A stretch of 64,000 bases of DNA from positions 1,690,001 to 1,754,000 of the forward strand of contig NZ_CP046902.1 in the NCBI RefSeq assembly GCF_009789555.1. The letters run 5' to 3'. This stretch comes from Stutzerimonas stutzeri. GTDB taxonomy: Bacteria; Pseudomonadota; Gammaproteobacteria; Pseudomonadales; Pseudomonadaceae. A model generated the notes under the pieces. That model did not search any database and had not been told where the DNA came from. It was given only the letters and a program-made list of their open reading frames with translations. The translations under genes and the position numbers were made by a program. Below are positions 1 to 9,384 of the stretch, piece after piece. The first letter of the stretch is position 1, and each line of letters starts with the position of its first letter.

Positions 1-3000
1 ATGTTGCTGGCGCTCTATGTGAGTCTGGGCCGGCAGTTGGTGCCGCTGGTGGCCGAATACCGCCTCGAGGCGCAGGACAAGGCGCGCGCATTGCTCGACG
101 TGCCGGTCTCGATCGGCAGGCTGGAGGGGCGCTGGGAGGGCCTCTCGCCACGGTTGCTGGCGCACGACGTGATCCTCGGCGAGGGCGATGCGGCGATGCG
201 CCTCGATCGCCTGGCGGTGGTGCCGGATGTGGCCGCCAGCATCCTGGCTCGGCAGCTGCAATTGAAAACGCTGGAATTCGCCGGTGTGCACCTGAGCCTG
301 ATCCAGGATGCGGACGGCCAATGGCGCGTCGGTGGCCTGCCCGCGCGTGACGACCAGGGGCCGACCGACCTGCCGGCGTTTTTTGCCGAGTTGCGCACAA
401 TTCGCTACCTGCGGTTACTCGACAGCCAGATCACGATCGAGGCGCACGCCGAATCGCCATTGACCCTGACCTACGCCAATCTTCAGCTGCATAGCGTCGG
501 CGAGCGTCTGCGCCTGGACGGTCGCGTGCTACTACCGGATGGCCAACCGTTGAGGCTGCGTGCCCAGGGGCGCGTGCAGGCCGAGGACTGGCAGGCCAGC
601 GACGCCGAGCTATACCTCAGCCTGCCGCAGAGTGATTGGGCGGGCTGGATTCCGGCGAGCGTGACCGGCAGCTGGAACCTCGAGCATCTGCAGGCGGGCG
701 GCGAGGTGTGGCTCGACTGGCGCGCGCGCGGATTGGCCCGCGCTGTTGCCCGATTGAACGTGCCGGCCATGCAGGCAGGACGAACCGAGCGCGATCCGGT
801 CCAGATCGAGGATCTGACCGTAAATGCCTATCTCGACAGAGCCGACGAAGGCTACCGATTCCAGCTCGATGGCCTGGCTTTCACGTTCGACGAAAAACGT
901 TGGCGCGATACGTCTGTGGTGCTCCAGCAGCACCTCGCCGAGAATCGCTGGCGGCTACAGGCCGATCACATCGCCGTCGGACCGGTAGCGGCGCTGGTCC
1001 ATGCGATGGCACCGCTGCCCGATCTGGCGGACGAGTACCTGATCGGGCTGGCGCCGAGCGGGGCGCTGCGTAATCTTCAGCTGGACTATCGTCCGGCGGC
1101 CCCATCAGCCGAGCGCCTGGCCTTCACCGCCAACCTCGACGCGGTGAGCATCGCCGCGCACGGCTGGGTGCCGGCCGTGCGCAATGTCAGCGGCGCGGTA
1201 CAGGGCAATCTCGGCGGCGGTGAGCTGCGTTTCGACAATCGAGCGTTCGGGCTGCACCTGGCCCAGCTGTTTCCACGCGTATGGGACTATCACCGCGCCC
1301 GTGGTATTTTCCGATGGTCGCTCGACGATCGAGCGGTCACGCTCGCCTCGCCCTATGTGCAGGTCGAGGGCGACGAAGGGCATATCGCTGGCGACTTCCT
1401 GATCCGGTTGATGCGCGATCCGGCAATCGAGGACTACATGGACCTGCGGGTCGGAATCCGCGACGGCGATGCTCGCTACACGCAGAAATACCTGCCGACA
1501 CGCTCGCCCGCGATGTCCCCGGCGCTGAGCGAATGGCTGGATACGGCGATCCAGGCCGGTACCGTCGAACAGGGGTATTTCCAATACCAGGGATCGCTGA
1601 ACAAGGCATCCGAGGACACCGCGCGCAGCCTGAGCCTGTACTTCAAGGTCAGGGAGGCCGAGCTTGCGTTTCAACCCGGCTGGCCGACGTTGCGTGATGG
1701 CCGAGGCGAAGTACTGATCGAGAACAGCGGCGTGAGGGTACGGCTTGCCGAAGGCCGTATGCTCGACAGCCGGGTGCATGACGCGACGGCCACGATTCCA
1801 AGGGGCCACGATGCTCAGGTATCGCGGCTGACTATCGAGGGGCAGGTGGACGGTCATCTTCGCGACGCCCTGACGCTGATGCAGGTGGCGCCGATCGGCA
1901 CGCAAGAGCTGTTCGCCGGCTGGCGCGGCGACGGCGCGGTGAGCGGGACACTCGAGCTGGGCATTCCGCTGGCCACGGATGGGCGCCCCCAGGTCGTCGC
2001 CGAGTTTTCCAGCACCGACGCCTCGTTGTTCATTGCCCAGGCCGATCTTCAGCTCGATGCCCTGACCGGCGAGTTTCGTTATGACAGCGAGCGCGGTTTC
2101 AGCGCCAAGTCGTTCCGTGGGCGCGCGCTGGGCAGTTCGGTACAGGGCAAGGCCGTAGCCACCGGGAAGGTGGACAGCCCGTCTACACGGATCGAGGCGT
2201 CGGCCACCGTGGCGCTTAAACGGCTCCTCGCGTGGCAGAAGATCGATCAGCCGCTACCCGTGTCAGGTGAGCTGCCGCTCAGGCTCAGCCTTTTCCTGAG
2301 CGCCGCCGATAGCCATCTCCAGTTCGATTCGTCACTGCTGGGGACCGTCCTGGCCCTTCCGGCACCGTTCGGCAAGGCGGCCGGAGAGCGGCGCGACACC
2401 TCGCTGCGGATGACCTTGGGTGGTGAGCGGCAGCGCTATTCGATCCGGCATGATGCGCTGGCGGCGCTGACGTTCGCCGTGCCGGCCGGTCACTGGGCCG
2501 AGGGGGGCGGTGAGCTGGTATTGGGCGGGGCCGCCGCGAATCAACGCACCGACAGTGGACTTTACGTGCGCGGCAGCCTGCCGCGGTTCGATCTGAGCCA
2601 GTGGCAGGCGTTGCTGGCTACCTACGGCGGGACGTCAGCGGATCGAACGGGCGCTTCGATACTGCGGCAAGTGCGTCTTGAGATAGGTGTGTTCGAAGGT
2701 TTTGGTACGCAGATCGACGCCCTCGATGTCGATTTGAGGCGTCTTTCCGCCGGCTGGCGGCTTGGCCTGGATAGCGAGACGGTGGCTGGGATCGTCCAGC
2801 TGCCGGATGCCAATGGCGAGCCCATCGCTCTGGACTTGTCACGCCTGCGACTGCCGGCGGCCGACCCGAACACCGCGCAAACGCAGTCTGGCGATCCATT
2901 GGCTGCGTTCGATCCCAAGGCTCTGCCAGCGATGGATATCGCCGTGGCGGAGGTCTTGCGCGGTGACGAGTCGCTGGGGCGCTGGGCGTTGAAAATGCGG

Positions 3001-3735
3001 CCGAGTGCCAATGGCGTGGCGTTCTCGGGTATCGACCTGGACCTTAAAGGGTTGAAGCTCGGTGGCGAGGGCGGCTGGGACGGCGCACGGACCTGGTACA
3101 AGGGTCGACTGGAGGGCGGCAATCTTGCCGATGTGCTGCTGGCGTGGGGCTTCGCGCCTTCGACGACCAGCGAAGATTTCCATCTGGATGTGGATGGCAG
3201 CTGGCCCGGCTCGCCGGCGTTCTTCGGCCTGAATCGGCTGTCCGGCACGCTCGACGCCCGGCTGCGCAAGGGCCAGCTCCGTGAAGTGGATGGCGGCGCG
3301 CAAGCGCTGCGGATTTTCGGTCTGCTGAATTTCGATTCGATCGGTCGGCGGTTGCGCCTGGATTTCTCGGACCTGTTCAGCAAGGGGCTGAGTTACGATC
3401 GGATCAAGGCGCAGTTACAGGCCACCAACGGCCTGTACGTCACCTCGCAGCCGCTGACGGTGACCGGACCCTCGAGCAACCTGGAGCTCGAGGGTCGGCT
3501 GGATCTGGTCAACGATCGAATCGACGCCAAGCTGCTCGTGACGCTGCCGGTCAGTAACAATCTGCCATTGGCGGCGCTGATCGTGGGTGCGCCTGCCATC
3601 GGCGGCGCTCTGTTCGTCGTCGACAAATTGCTCGGCGACAGGGTGGCACGCTTCGCCAGCGTTCAATACAAGGTCGAGGGGCCTTGGCAGGCGCCCCGGA
3701 TTACCTTCGACAAACCCTTCGAAAAGCCCAACTGA
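1..3735 (+). CDS. yhdP: YhdP family AsmA-like envelope protein (5' end outside window)
   Basis: Very large protein (1244 residues visible) of the YhdP/DUF3971 family with a C-terminal AsmA-like part. Family members are anchored by one N-terminal helix, span the periplasm and are implicated in moving phospholipid to the outer membrane. Seen: a hydrophobic stretch at the very start (LLALYVSLG), long beta-rich repeats throughout, and a C-terminal segment with a second hydrophobic patch (about residues 1180-1205, LAALIVGAPAIGGALFVVDKLL). The reading frame is already open at base 1. Family members normally carry some 20-30 more residues before the YVSLGRQL motif, so the ATG at base 1 is probably an internal Met and the true start lies upstream. 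It is followed after 45 bp by the amidase gene on the same strand. Confidence 0.9.
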   Translation: MLLALYVSLGRQLVPLVAEYRLEAQDKARALLDVPVSIGRLEGRWEGLSPRLLAHDVILGEGDAAMRLDRLAVVPDVAASILARQLQLKTLEFAGVHLSLIQDADGQWRVGGLPARDDQGPTDLPAFFAELRTIRYLRLLDSQITIEAHAESPLTLTYANLQLHSVGERLRLDGRVLLPDGQPLRLRAQGRVQAEDWQASDAELYLSLPQSDWAGWIPASVTGSWNLEHLQAGGEVWLDWRARGLARAVARLNVPAMQAGRTERDPVQIEDLTVNAYLDRADEGYRFQLDGLAFTFDEKRWRDTSVVLQQHLAENRWRLQADHIAVGPVAALVHAMAPLPDLADEYLIGLAPSGALRNLQLDYRPAAPSAERLAFTANLDAVSIAAHGWVPAVRNVSGAVQGNLGGGELRFDNRAFGLHLAQLFPRVWDYHRARGIFRWSLDDRAVTLASPYVQVEGDEGHIAGDFLIRLMRDPAIEDYMDLRVGIRDGDARYTQKYLPTRSPAMSPALSEWLDTAIQAGTVEQGYFQYQGSLNKASEDTARSLSLYFKVREAELAFQPGWPTLRDGRGEVLIENSGVRVRLAEGRMLDSRVHDATATIPRGHDAQVSRLTIEGQVDGHLRDALTLMQVAPIGTQELFAGWRGDGAVSGTLELGIPLATDGRPQVVAEFSSTDASLFIAQADLQLDALTGEFRYDSERGFSAKSFRGRALGSSVQGKAVATGKVDSPSTRIEASATVALKRLLAWQKIDQPLPVSGELPLRLSLFLSAADSHLQFDSSLLGTVLALPAPFGKAAGERRDTSLRMTLGGERQRYSIRHDALAALTFAVPAGHWAEGGGELVLGGAAANQRTDSGLYVRGSLPRFDLSQWQALLATYGGTSADRTGASILRQVRLEIGVFEGFGTQIDALDVDLRRLSAGWRLGLDSETVAGIVQLPDANGEPIALDLSRLRLPAADPNTAQTQSGDPLAAFDPKALPAMDIAVAEVLRGDESLGRWALKMRPSANGVAFSGIDLDLKGLKLGGEGGWDGARTWYKGRLEGGNLADVLLAWGFAPSTTSEDFHLDVDGSWPGSPAFFGLNRLSGTLDARLRKGQLREVDGGAQALRIFGLLNFDSIGRRLRLDFSDLFSKGLSYDRIKAQLQATNGLYVTSQPLTVTGPSSNLELEGRLDLVNDRIDAKLLVTLPVSNNLPLAALIVGAPAIGGALFVVDKLLGDRVARFASVQYKVEGPWQAPRITFDKPFEKPN

Positions 3736-3780
3736 ACCTGTTTCCAACAGGCGGCTGAGCGCCGCCAAGGGTAGGCATGC

Positions 3781-4626
3781 ATGACCCTAGCCGTCATCCA
3801 GATGACCAGCCAGGCCGACATCCAGGCGAATCTAGCCAATGCCAGACGATTGCTGGAGCAGGCTGCCAGTGCCGGCGCTCGGCTCGCGGTGCTGCCGGAA
3901 AATTTCGCTGCCATGGGGCGGACCGATCTGCCTGCGGTCGGCCGCGCCGAAGCGCAAGGGCAAGGGCCGATCCTGCCGTGGTTGAAACGGGCCGCTCGCG
4001 ACCTCAGGTTATGGATAGTCGCCGGTACGTTGCCGCTGCCGCCGGATGACCAGCCGCAGGCGAAAGTCAGGGCCTGTTCGTTACTGGTGGATGATCAGGG
4101 CCAGCGGGTTGCGCGTTACGACAAGCTGCATCTGTTCGATGCCGAGGTGAGTGATGCGCGAGGACGCTATCGCGAGTCTGACGACTACGCGGCGGGAGAT
4201 CGGCTGGTGGTGGCCGATACGCCGGTGGGCCGGCTGGGCATGACGGTTTGTTATGACCTGCGTTTTGCCGAGCTGTATTCGGCCTTGCGTCTGGCTGGCG
4301 CCGAGCTGATCAGCGCGCCCTCGGCCTTCACCTGCATAACCGGGCAGGCGCATTGGGAGATGTTGATACGCACGCGGGCCATCGAGACGCAATGCTATAT
4401 GCTGGCCGCCGCGCAGGGTGGCGAACACCCTGGTGGACGGCTGACCCATGGGCATTCGTCTATCGTGGATTACTGGGGGCGCGTGTTGAGCGAGCGGGCC
4501 ACTGGAGAAGCGGCGCTTACCGCCGACCGAGACGCAACCGAACAGGCTGCGACGCGCCAGCGCATGCCGGTGTCGAATCATCGCCGATTCGCCGCGCCCC
4601 ATATTGTCACAGGCACTTTGGAGTAA
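3781..4626 (+). CDS. Carbon-nitrogen hydrolase, Nit1-like (probable deaminated glutathione amidase)
   Basis: A 281-residue nitrilase-superfamily enzyme. The Glu-Lys-Cys triad is visible: Glu in VLPENFAAMG, Lys in RYDKLHLFD and Cys in GMTVCYDLRF. The segments PSAFTCITGQAHWEMLIRTR and AIETQCYMLAAAQGG resemble eukaryotic NIT1 and the bacterial enzymes that repair deaminated glutathione. The specific substrate is therefore inferred from family resemblance, while the amidase class is clear. The ATG at 3781 has an AAGGG box 9 bp upstream. It ends 2 bp before tldD, so the two are likely co-transcribed and translated in sequence. A general omega-amidase or another C-N hydrolase activity remains possible. 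Confidence 0.9.
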   Translation: MTLAVIQMTSQADIQANLANARRLLEQAASAGARLAVLPENFAAMGRTDLPAVGRAEAQGQGPILPWLKRAARDLRLWIVAGTLPLPPDDQPQAKVRACSLLVDDQGQRVARYDKLHLFDAEVSDARGRYRESDDYAAGDRLVVADTPVGRLGMTVCYDLRFAELYSALRLAGAELISAPSAFTCITGQAHWEMLIRTRAIETQCYMLAAAQGGEHPGGRLTHGHSSIVDYWGRVLSERATGEAALTADRDATEQAATRQRMPVSNHRRFAAPHIVTGTLE

Positions 4627-4628
4627 AT

Positions 4629-6071
4629 ATGAGTGAACTGTTGTTACCTGTCACCGAGCGCCTGCTGACACCGGGCGGGCTTGGGCTCGACGATCTGCCG
4701 GGTTTGCTCGGCGAGTTGGCCGGCCCCGGCATCGATGCCGCGGATCTGTATTTCCAGGACCAGGTGACCGAATCCTGGGTCTTGGAAGACGGCATCGTCA
4801 AGGAGGGCGGCTTTCATCTGGAGCAAGGGGTGGGCGTCCGAGCCTTGTCTGGTGAAAAGACCGGCTTCGCCTATAGCAACGCGATCACCGCCGATGCGCT
4901 GCGCCAGGCAGCCATGGCGGCCCGCTCGATAGCCAGGGGCGGGCAGCAGGGACGCGTCGAGGTGCTGTCGAAGGCAGCGTTCGCTCCGCTGTATGGCCAG
5001 GACAATCCGCTGGATGGGCTCGGTCGGGCCGAAAAAGTCGAGCTGCTCAAGCGTATCGACGTCGCCACGCGGGCGCTGGACCCTCGCATCAAGCAGGTGA
5101 CGGTGAGCCTGGCGGGCGTCTGGGAACATATTCTGGTGGCCGGCCTGGACGGCGGCATGGCTGCCGACATACGTCCACTGGTGCGCTTCAACGTCAGCGT
5201 CATCGTTGAGCAGAATGGGCGGCGCGAGCGCGGCGGGCAGGGCGGCGGCGGACGTACCGGCTACGATTATTTCCTCACCGAGGACCGCGCGATGGGTTAT
5301 GCCCGCGAGGCGTTGCGCCAGGCGCTGGTCAACCTCGAGGCGGTTGCAGCACCGGCCGGGACGCTGCCCGTGGTGCTCGGGCCGGGCTGGTCCGGAGTCC
5401 TGCTGCATGAGGCGGTCGGCCATGGCCTGGAAGGCGATTTCAATCGCAAGGGCAGCTCAGCCTACAGCGGCCGGGTCGGCCAGCGAGTCGCCTCCAGCCT
5501 GTGCACGATCGTCGATGACGGCACGTTGGCGAACCGTCGAGGTTCGCTGAGTGTCGATGACGAGGGCACGCCCACCCAGTGCACCACACTGATCGAGAAG
5601 GGTGTGCTCAAGGGCTACATCCAAGACAAGCTCAACGCGCGGTTGATGGGCGTCGCCCCCACCGGCAACGGTCGCCGTGAGTCCTATGCCCATCTGCCGA
5701 TGCCGAGGATGACCAACACCTACATGCTGGCGGGTGACAGCGACCCGGAAGAAATCATCCGCTCGGTGAAAAAAGGCATTTACTGCGCAAGCCTCGGCGG
5801 CGGTCAGGTGGATATCACCAGCGGAAAGTTCGTGTTTTCCACCAGTGAGGCTTATCTGATCGAGGACGGCAGGATCACCGCGCCAGTCAAGGGCGCTACG
5901 CTGATCGGCAACGGTCCGGAGGTGATGAACAAGGTCTCGATGGTTGGCACCGACCTGGCACTGGACAGCGGTGTCGGCACCTGCGGCAAGGATGGACAGT
6001 CGGTACCGGTTGGCGTGGGCCAACCGACGTTGAAGATCGACGGCATAACCGTCGGGGGAACGGGCGCGTGA
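4629..6071 (+). CDS. tldD: TldD metalloprotease subunit
   Basis: A 480-residue TldD, the catalytic half of the TldD/TldE heterodimer that degrades unfolded peptides and matures some modified peptides. The zinc-binding HExxxH motif is seen as HEAVGH (about H260-H264), with the conserved GHGLEGDFNRKGSS segment following. The frame is open far upstream into the amidase gene. The ATG at 4629 (MSELLLPVTERLL) gives the usual family length and avoids a long overlap. Its partner gene pmbA/tldE is at 6754, separated only by the opposite-strand darP, an arrangement also known in other Pseudomonas chromosomes. Confidence 0.96.
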   Translation: MSELLLPVTERLLTPGGLGLDDLPGLLGELAGPGIDAADLYFQDQVTESWVLEDGIVKEGGFHLEQGVGVRALSGEKTGFAYSNAITADALRQAAMAARSIARGGQQGRVEVLSKAAFAPLYGQDNPLDGLGRAEKVELLKRIDVATRALDPRIKQVTVSLAGVWEHILVAGLDGGMAADIRPLVRFNVSVIVEQNGRRERGGQGGGGRTGYDYFLTEDRAMGYAREALRQALVNLEAVAAPAGTLPVVLGPGWSGVLLHEAVGHGLEGDFNRKGSSAYSGRVGQRVASSLCTIVDDGTLANRRGSLSVDDEGTPTQCTTLIEKGVLKGYIQDKLNARLMGVAPTGNGRRESYAHLPMPRMTNTYMLAGDSDPEEIIRSVKKGIYCASLGGGQVDITSGKFVFSTSEAYLIEDGRITAPVKGATLIGNGPEVMNKVSMVGTDLALDSGVGTCGKDGQSVPVGVGQPTLKIDGITVGGTGA

Positions 6072-6125
6072 AACCGCGCACAAGCGTGGCTGGCCCATCG
6101 TGCCGCTCGAAGCCTGCTGCGGCTG

Positions 6126-6647
6126 TCAGCGCAGCCCGCGTTGGGTCTCGTCCAGTCCGCGGATGTACTTGAAGATCTTGCGGCTGGCGGCTGGCGGTTT
6201 GTTGCGTGCCGCTTCGTGCTGGGCATGGCGGATCAGGCCACGCAAGTGCTGGCGGTCGGTCTCGGGGAATTCGGTGACGAACGCCTCCAGCGTTTCATCG
6301 TTACCGGCGATCAGGCGGTCGCGCCAGCGTTCCAGGGCATGGAAGCGTTCGTTGTATTGGCGGGTCGAGGCATCGAGCTGGTCGACCAATGCCAGGATGG
6401 CGTCGACGTCCTGGTCGCGCATCAGCTTGCCGATGTATTGCAGGTGGCGTTTACGCGCGATGTGCGCGGTGTGCTTGGGAGCATCGGCCAGCGCCTTGCG
6501 CAGCGCATCGGTGAGCGGCAAGCGGTCGAGCACGTCGGGCTTGAGCGTCGTGAGGCGTTCGCCCAGTTCCTGGAGCGCATGCAGTTCGCGCTTGACCTGG
6601 GTTTTGCTTTTTTCCTCGAAGCCGTCGAGATCGGAAATATCAGACAT
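6126..6647 (-). CDS. darP: Ribosome-associated protein DarP (YjgA family)
   Basis: A 173-residue protein of the YjgA/DUF615 family, which associates with late 50S assembly intermediates near the peptidyl-transferase centre. Seen: an acidic N-terminus (SDISDLDGFEEKSKTQVKREL), a mostly helical and highly charged body (LQYIGKLMRDQDVDAI), and the C-terminal RKIFKYIRGLDETQRG segment typical of the family. It lies on the opposite strand between tldD and pmbA, with its end converging on tldD (54 bp apart) and its start divergent from pmbA. Length and ends match the family. Confidence 0.93.
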   Translation of the reverse strand: MSDISDLDGFEEKSKTQVKRELHALQELGERLTTLKPDVLDRLPLTDALRKALADAPKHTAHIARKRHLQYIGKLMRDQDVDAILALVDQLDASTRQYNERFHALERWRDRLIAGNDETLEAFVTEFPETDRQHLRGLIRHAQHEAARNKPPAASRKIFKYIRGLDETQRGLR

Positions 6648-6753
6648 GGGGCGGGTCCAGTAGGTAATGCCGCCATGATAACAGCAGCCTTGCCGTGGAG
6701 CTCAGTCGAGCACGATGGGCTGCGATTTGATCGAATCAGTTGTTGGAGTGTTT

Positions 6754-8100
6754 ATGAGCGAAGTTGAGGGGATCGGTCCGCAGGCATTGCCCGGATTACG
6801 CGAGAAAGTCGCGCGAATCATCGAAGAAGCCAGCCGGCAGGGCGCCAGTGCTTGCGAGGTGTCCGTCTCGATGGAGCAGGGCCTGTCGACCACAGTTCGC
6901 CAGCGTGAAGTCGAGACTGTCGAATTCAATCGCGATCAGGGCTTTGGTATCACGCTGTACGTTGGCCAGCGCAAAGGTTCGGCGAGTACGACTGGCAGCG
7001 GTGATGAAGCGATTCGCGAAACCGTGGCAGCCGCGTTGGCGATCGCCAGGCATGCCTCCGAAGACGAGTTCGCCGGGCTCGCCGATCCGGCCTTGATGGC
7101 CAGGGACGTGCCGGACCTTGATCTCTATCATCCCTGGACCATAACCCCGGACCAGGCCGTGGAGCTGGCGCTCAGCTGCGAGGCGGCGGCGTTCGCCGCC
7201 GACAAGCGCATCCTCAACGCGGACGGTACCAGTCTCAGCACTCATCAGGGCTGTCGCGGCTACGGCAACAGCAATGGATTCATCGGCGCTTATTGCAGTA
7301 CTCGCCACAGCCTCAGCAGCGTGATGATCGCCGAGGCCGACGGGCAGATGCAGCGCGACTATCACTACGACGTCAGCCGCGTCCCTGGCGATCTGGCCAG
7401 CGCCGAGTCGATTGGCCGTCGTGCCGCCGAACGTGCGGTCCGTCGTCTGGGCGCGCGACCGGTACCGACCTGCGACGTGCCGGTGCTGTTCTCGTCGGAA
7501 TTGGCGACGGGGCTGTTCGGGCATTTTCTCGCCGCGATCTCTGGCGGCAATCTCTACCGCAAGTCCTCGTTCCTGGAAGGCTCGCTGGGGCAGACGCTGT
7601 TCCCCGAGTGGTTGAGTCTCGACGAGCGCCCTCATCTACCGCGTGGTTTGGCCAGTTCGGCCTATGACGGCGACGGTCTGGCAACCTACGCCAAGCCGTT
7701 CGTCGAGAATGGCAGGCTGCTTTCCTACGTGTTGGGCACTTACTCGGGACGCAAGCTTGGCATGCCCAGCACCGCTAACGCCGGCGGCGTGCACAACCTC
7801 TTCGTCACCCATGGCGCCGAAGATCAGGCGGCGCTGATCCGTCGCATGGACCGTGGACTGCTGGTGACCGAGCTGATGGGCCAGGGATTGAATCTGGTCA
7901 CCGGCGACTATTCGCGCGGCGCGGGCGGCTTCTGGGTGGAAAACGGGGAGATTCAGTTCCCGGTGCAGGAGGTGACCATCGCGGGCAACCTGCGCGACAT
8001 GTTCCGCCAGATCGTCTCGGTGGGCTGCGACGTAGAGACGCGCAGCAGCATTCACACCGGTTCGGTGCTGATCGAGCGAATGAAGGTGGCGGGGCAATGA
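6754..8100 (+). CDS. pmbA: PmbA/TldE, non-catalytic partner of TldD
   Basis: A 448-residue U62-family protein, paralogous to TldD and lacking its HExxxH site. TldE/PmbA pairs with TldD to form the active protease; in E. coli the pair is needed for microcin B17 maturation and CcdA degradation. Typical segments are seen: GFGITLYVGQRKGSAST near the N-terminus, ISGGNLYRKSSFLEG in the middle and the C-terminal GDYSRGAGGFWVENGEI. An in-frame upstream start exists at 6715, but the ATG at 6754 has a TTGGAG box 5 bp before it and yields MSEVEGIG, a better match to family length. It converges on ptsO with a 16-bp gap. Confidence 0.95.
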   Translation: MSEVEGIGPQALPGLREKVARIIEEASRQGASACEVSVSMEQGLSTTVRQREVETVEFNRDQGFGITLYVGQRKGSASTTGSGDEAIRETVAAALAIARHASEDEFAGLADPALMARDVPDLDLYHPWTITPDQAVELALSCEAAAFAADKRILNADGTSLSTHQGCRGYGNSNGFIGAYCSTRHSLSSVMIAEADGQMQRDYHYDVSRVPGDLASAESIGRRAAERAVRRLGARPVPTCDVPVLFSSELATGLFGHFLAAISGGNLYRKSSFLEGSLGQTLFPEWLSLDERPHLPRGLASSAYDGDGLATYAKPFVENGRLLSYVLGTYSGRKLGMPSTANAGGVHNLFVTHGAEDQAALIRRMDRGLLVTELMGQGLNLVTGDYSRGAGGFWVENGEIQFPVQEVTIAGNLRDMFRQIVSVGCDVETRSSIHTGSVLIERMKVAGQ

Positions 8101-8116
8101 GCGCGGCGCGCGGTGG

Positions 8117-8389
8117 CTACTCGCCTTCCTCGAAGTAGTTTTCGATCAGCGCGATCAGCGCATCGAGCGCGTCCTGCTCCTGTTCGCCTTCGGCGTACAG
8201 ATGCAAGGGCGTGCCTTTGCTGGCGGCGAGCATCATCACGGCCATGATGCTCTTGCCGTCGACGAGGCTGGACGGGCAGCGTCCGACCCGGATATCACAA
8301 GGGAACTGGTTGGCAACGCCGACGAACTTGGCGGCCGCGCGGGCGTGCAGGCCCAGCTTGTTGATGATGGTGATCTCGCACGAGGGCAT
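8117..8389 (-). CDS. ptsO: NPr, HPr-like phosphocarrier of the nitrogen PTS
   Basis: A 90-residue HPr-fold protein that passes phosphate from PtsP (EI-Ntr) to PtsN. The phospho-accepting histidine is His15 in NKLGLHARAA, and the second HPr signature is seen as KSIMAVMMLAASKG. The phosphorelay regulates potassium and carbon/nitrogen responses rather than sugar uptake. It is the last gene of the rpoN-side unit, 8 bp after rapZ. PtsP itself is not in the window. Confidence 0.95.
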   Translation of the reverse strand: MPSCEITIINKLGLHARAAAKFVGVANQFPCDIRVGRCPSSLVDGKSIMAVMMLAASKGTPLHLYAEGEQEQDALDALIALIENYFEEGE

Positions 8390-8397
8390 GTGAATTC

Positions 8398-9255
8398 CTA
8401 AGCCAGATCGCGATGGCGGACCTGGACGTTCTTCAAGGGTTCGCGCAACGCCTCACCGAGCCGCTCGGCCAGGTAGACCGAGCGGTGATGCCCGCCGGTA
8501 CAACCGATGGCGACCGTCACATAGGCACGATTGCTGGCAGCGAATCGCGGCAGCCATTTGCTCAGGTAGGCGAAGATGTCCTGAAACATCTCCTCGACGT
8601 CCACTTGAGCGGCGAGGTACTCGATGACGGGCCCGTCCAGCCCGGAAAAGTCGCGCAGATCGGCTTTCCAGTACGGGTTGGGCAGACAGCGCACGTCGAA
8701 CACCAGATCGGCATCCACCGGCATGCCTCGCTTGAAACCAAAGGACTCGAAGAGAAACGCGGTGCCCGGTTCGGGCTTGTTCAGCAACCGCAGCTTCAGC
8801 GTATCCCTCAGCTGGTAGAGGTTCAGGTGCGTCGTGTCGATCTTCAGGTCGGCGTGATCGATGATGGGGGCGAGCAGCAACTCTTCGTCACGAATGGCTT
8901 CGGCCAGCGAGCGGTTCTGATTGGTCAGCGGGTGTCGCCGGCGCGTTTCTGAAAATCGCTTGAGCAGGGTTTCGTCCGCCGCGTCCAGATACAGCACATC
9001 GCACTGGATATAACGGGCCCGCACGTCCTCGAGCAGCTCGGGGAAGCGCTTCAATTGGCTGGGCAGATTGCGGGCATCGATCGATACGGCGACCTGCGGC
9101 TGCAACAGCTCCGTATGCAGCAGCGCCCGTTCGGCCAATTCGGGCAGAAGGCCGGCGGGAAGGTTGTCGATGCAGTAGAAACCGTTGTCCTCGAGCACAT
9201 CGAGCGCCGTGCTCTTGCCCGAGCCGGAGCGACCGCTGACGATGATCAGGCGCAT
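8398..9255 (-). CDS. rapZ: RapZ RNase adapter / nucleotide-binding protein
   Basis: A 285-residue RapZ (YvcJ/YhbJ family). The N-terminal P-loop is GRSGSGKS (residues 8-15), and the C-terminal part has the conserved CTGGHHRSVYLAERL segment implicated in RNA and ligand binding. In Enterobacteria RapZ directs RNase E to the GlmZ sRNA and senses glucosamine-6-phosphate. In pseudomonads, where GlmY/GlmZ are not known, its RNA partner is less clear, so only the family assignment is firm. Located between ptsN and ptsO, as in most gammaproteobacteria. Confidence 0.95.
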   Translation of the reverse strand: MRLIIVSGRSGSGKSTALDVLEDNGFYCIDNLPAGLLPELAERALLHTELLQPQVAVSIDARNLPSQLKRFPELLEDVRARYIQCDVLYLDAADETLLKRFSETRRRHPLTNQNRSLAEAIRDEELLLAPIIDHADLKIDTTHLNLYQLRDTLKLRLLNKPEPGTAFLFESFGFKRGMPVDADLVFDVRCLPNPYWKADLRDFSGLDGPVIEYLAAQVDVEEMFQDIFAYLSKWLPRFAASNRAYVTVAIGCTGGHHRSVYLAERLGEALREPLKNVQVRHRDLA

Positions 9256-9384
9256 TGCTTGGCGACGCCTGGCAGCCTGCAGGCTCGAAGGGGAGCGCTT
9301 CGCTGCACGCAGCGCCGGCGGGGTGGGGGTGGGCAGATAGGACGCACGTCTCTTTCCTCACTCGGCGTAGGCGATGTCGTTGCG

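Noticed and set aside
4353..4628. Upstream extension of tldD inside the amidase gene
   Set aside because: It lacks family resemblance and lies wholly within the Nit1-like coding region in another frame.
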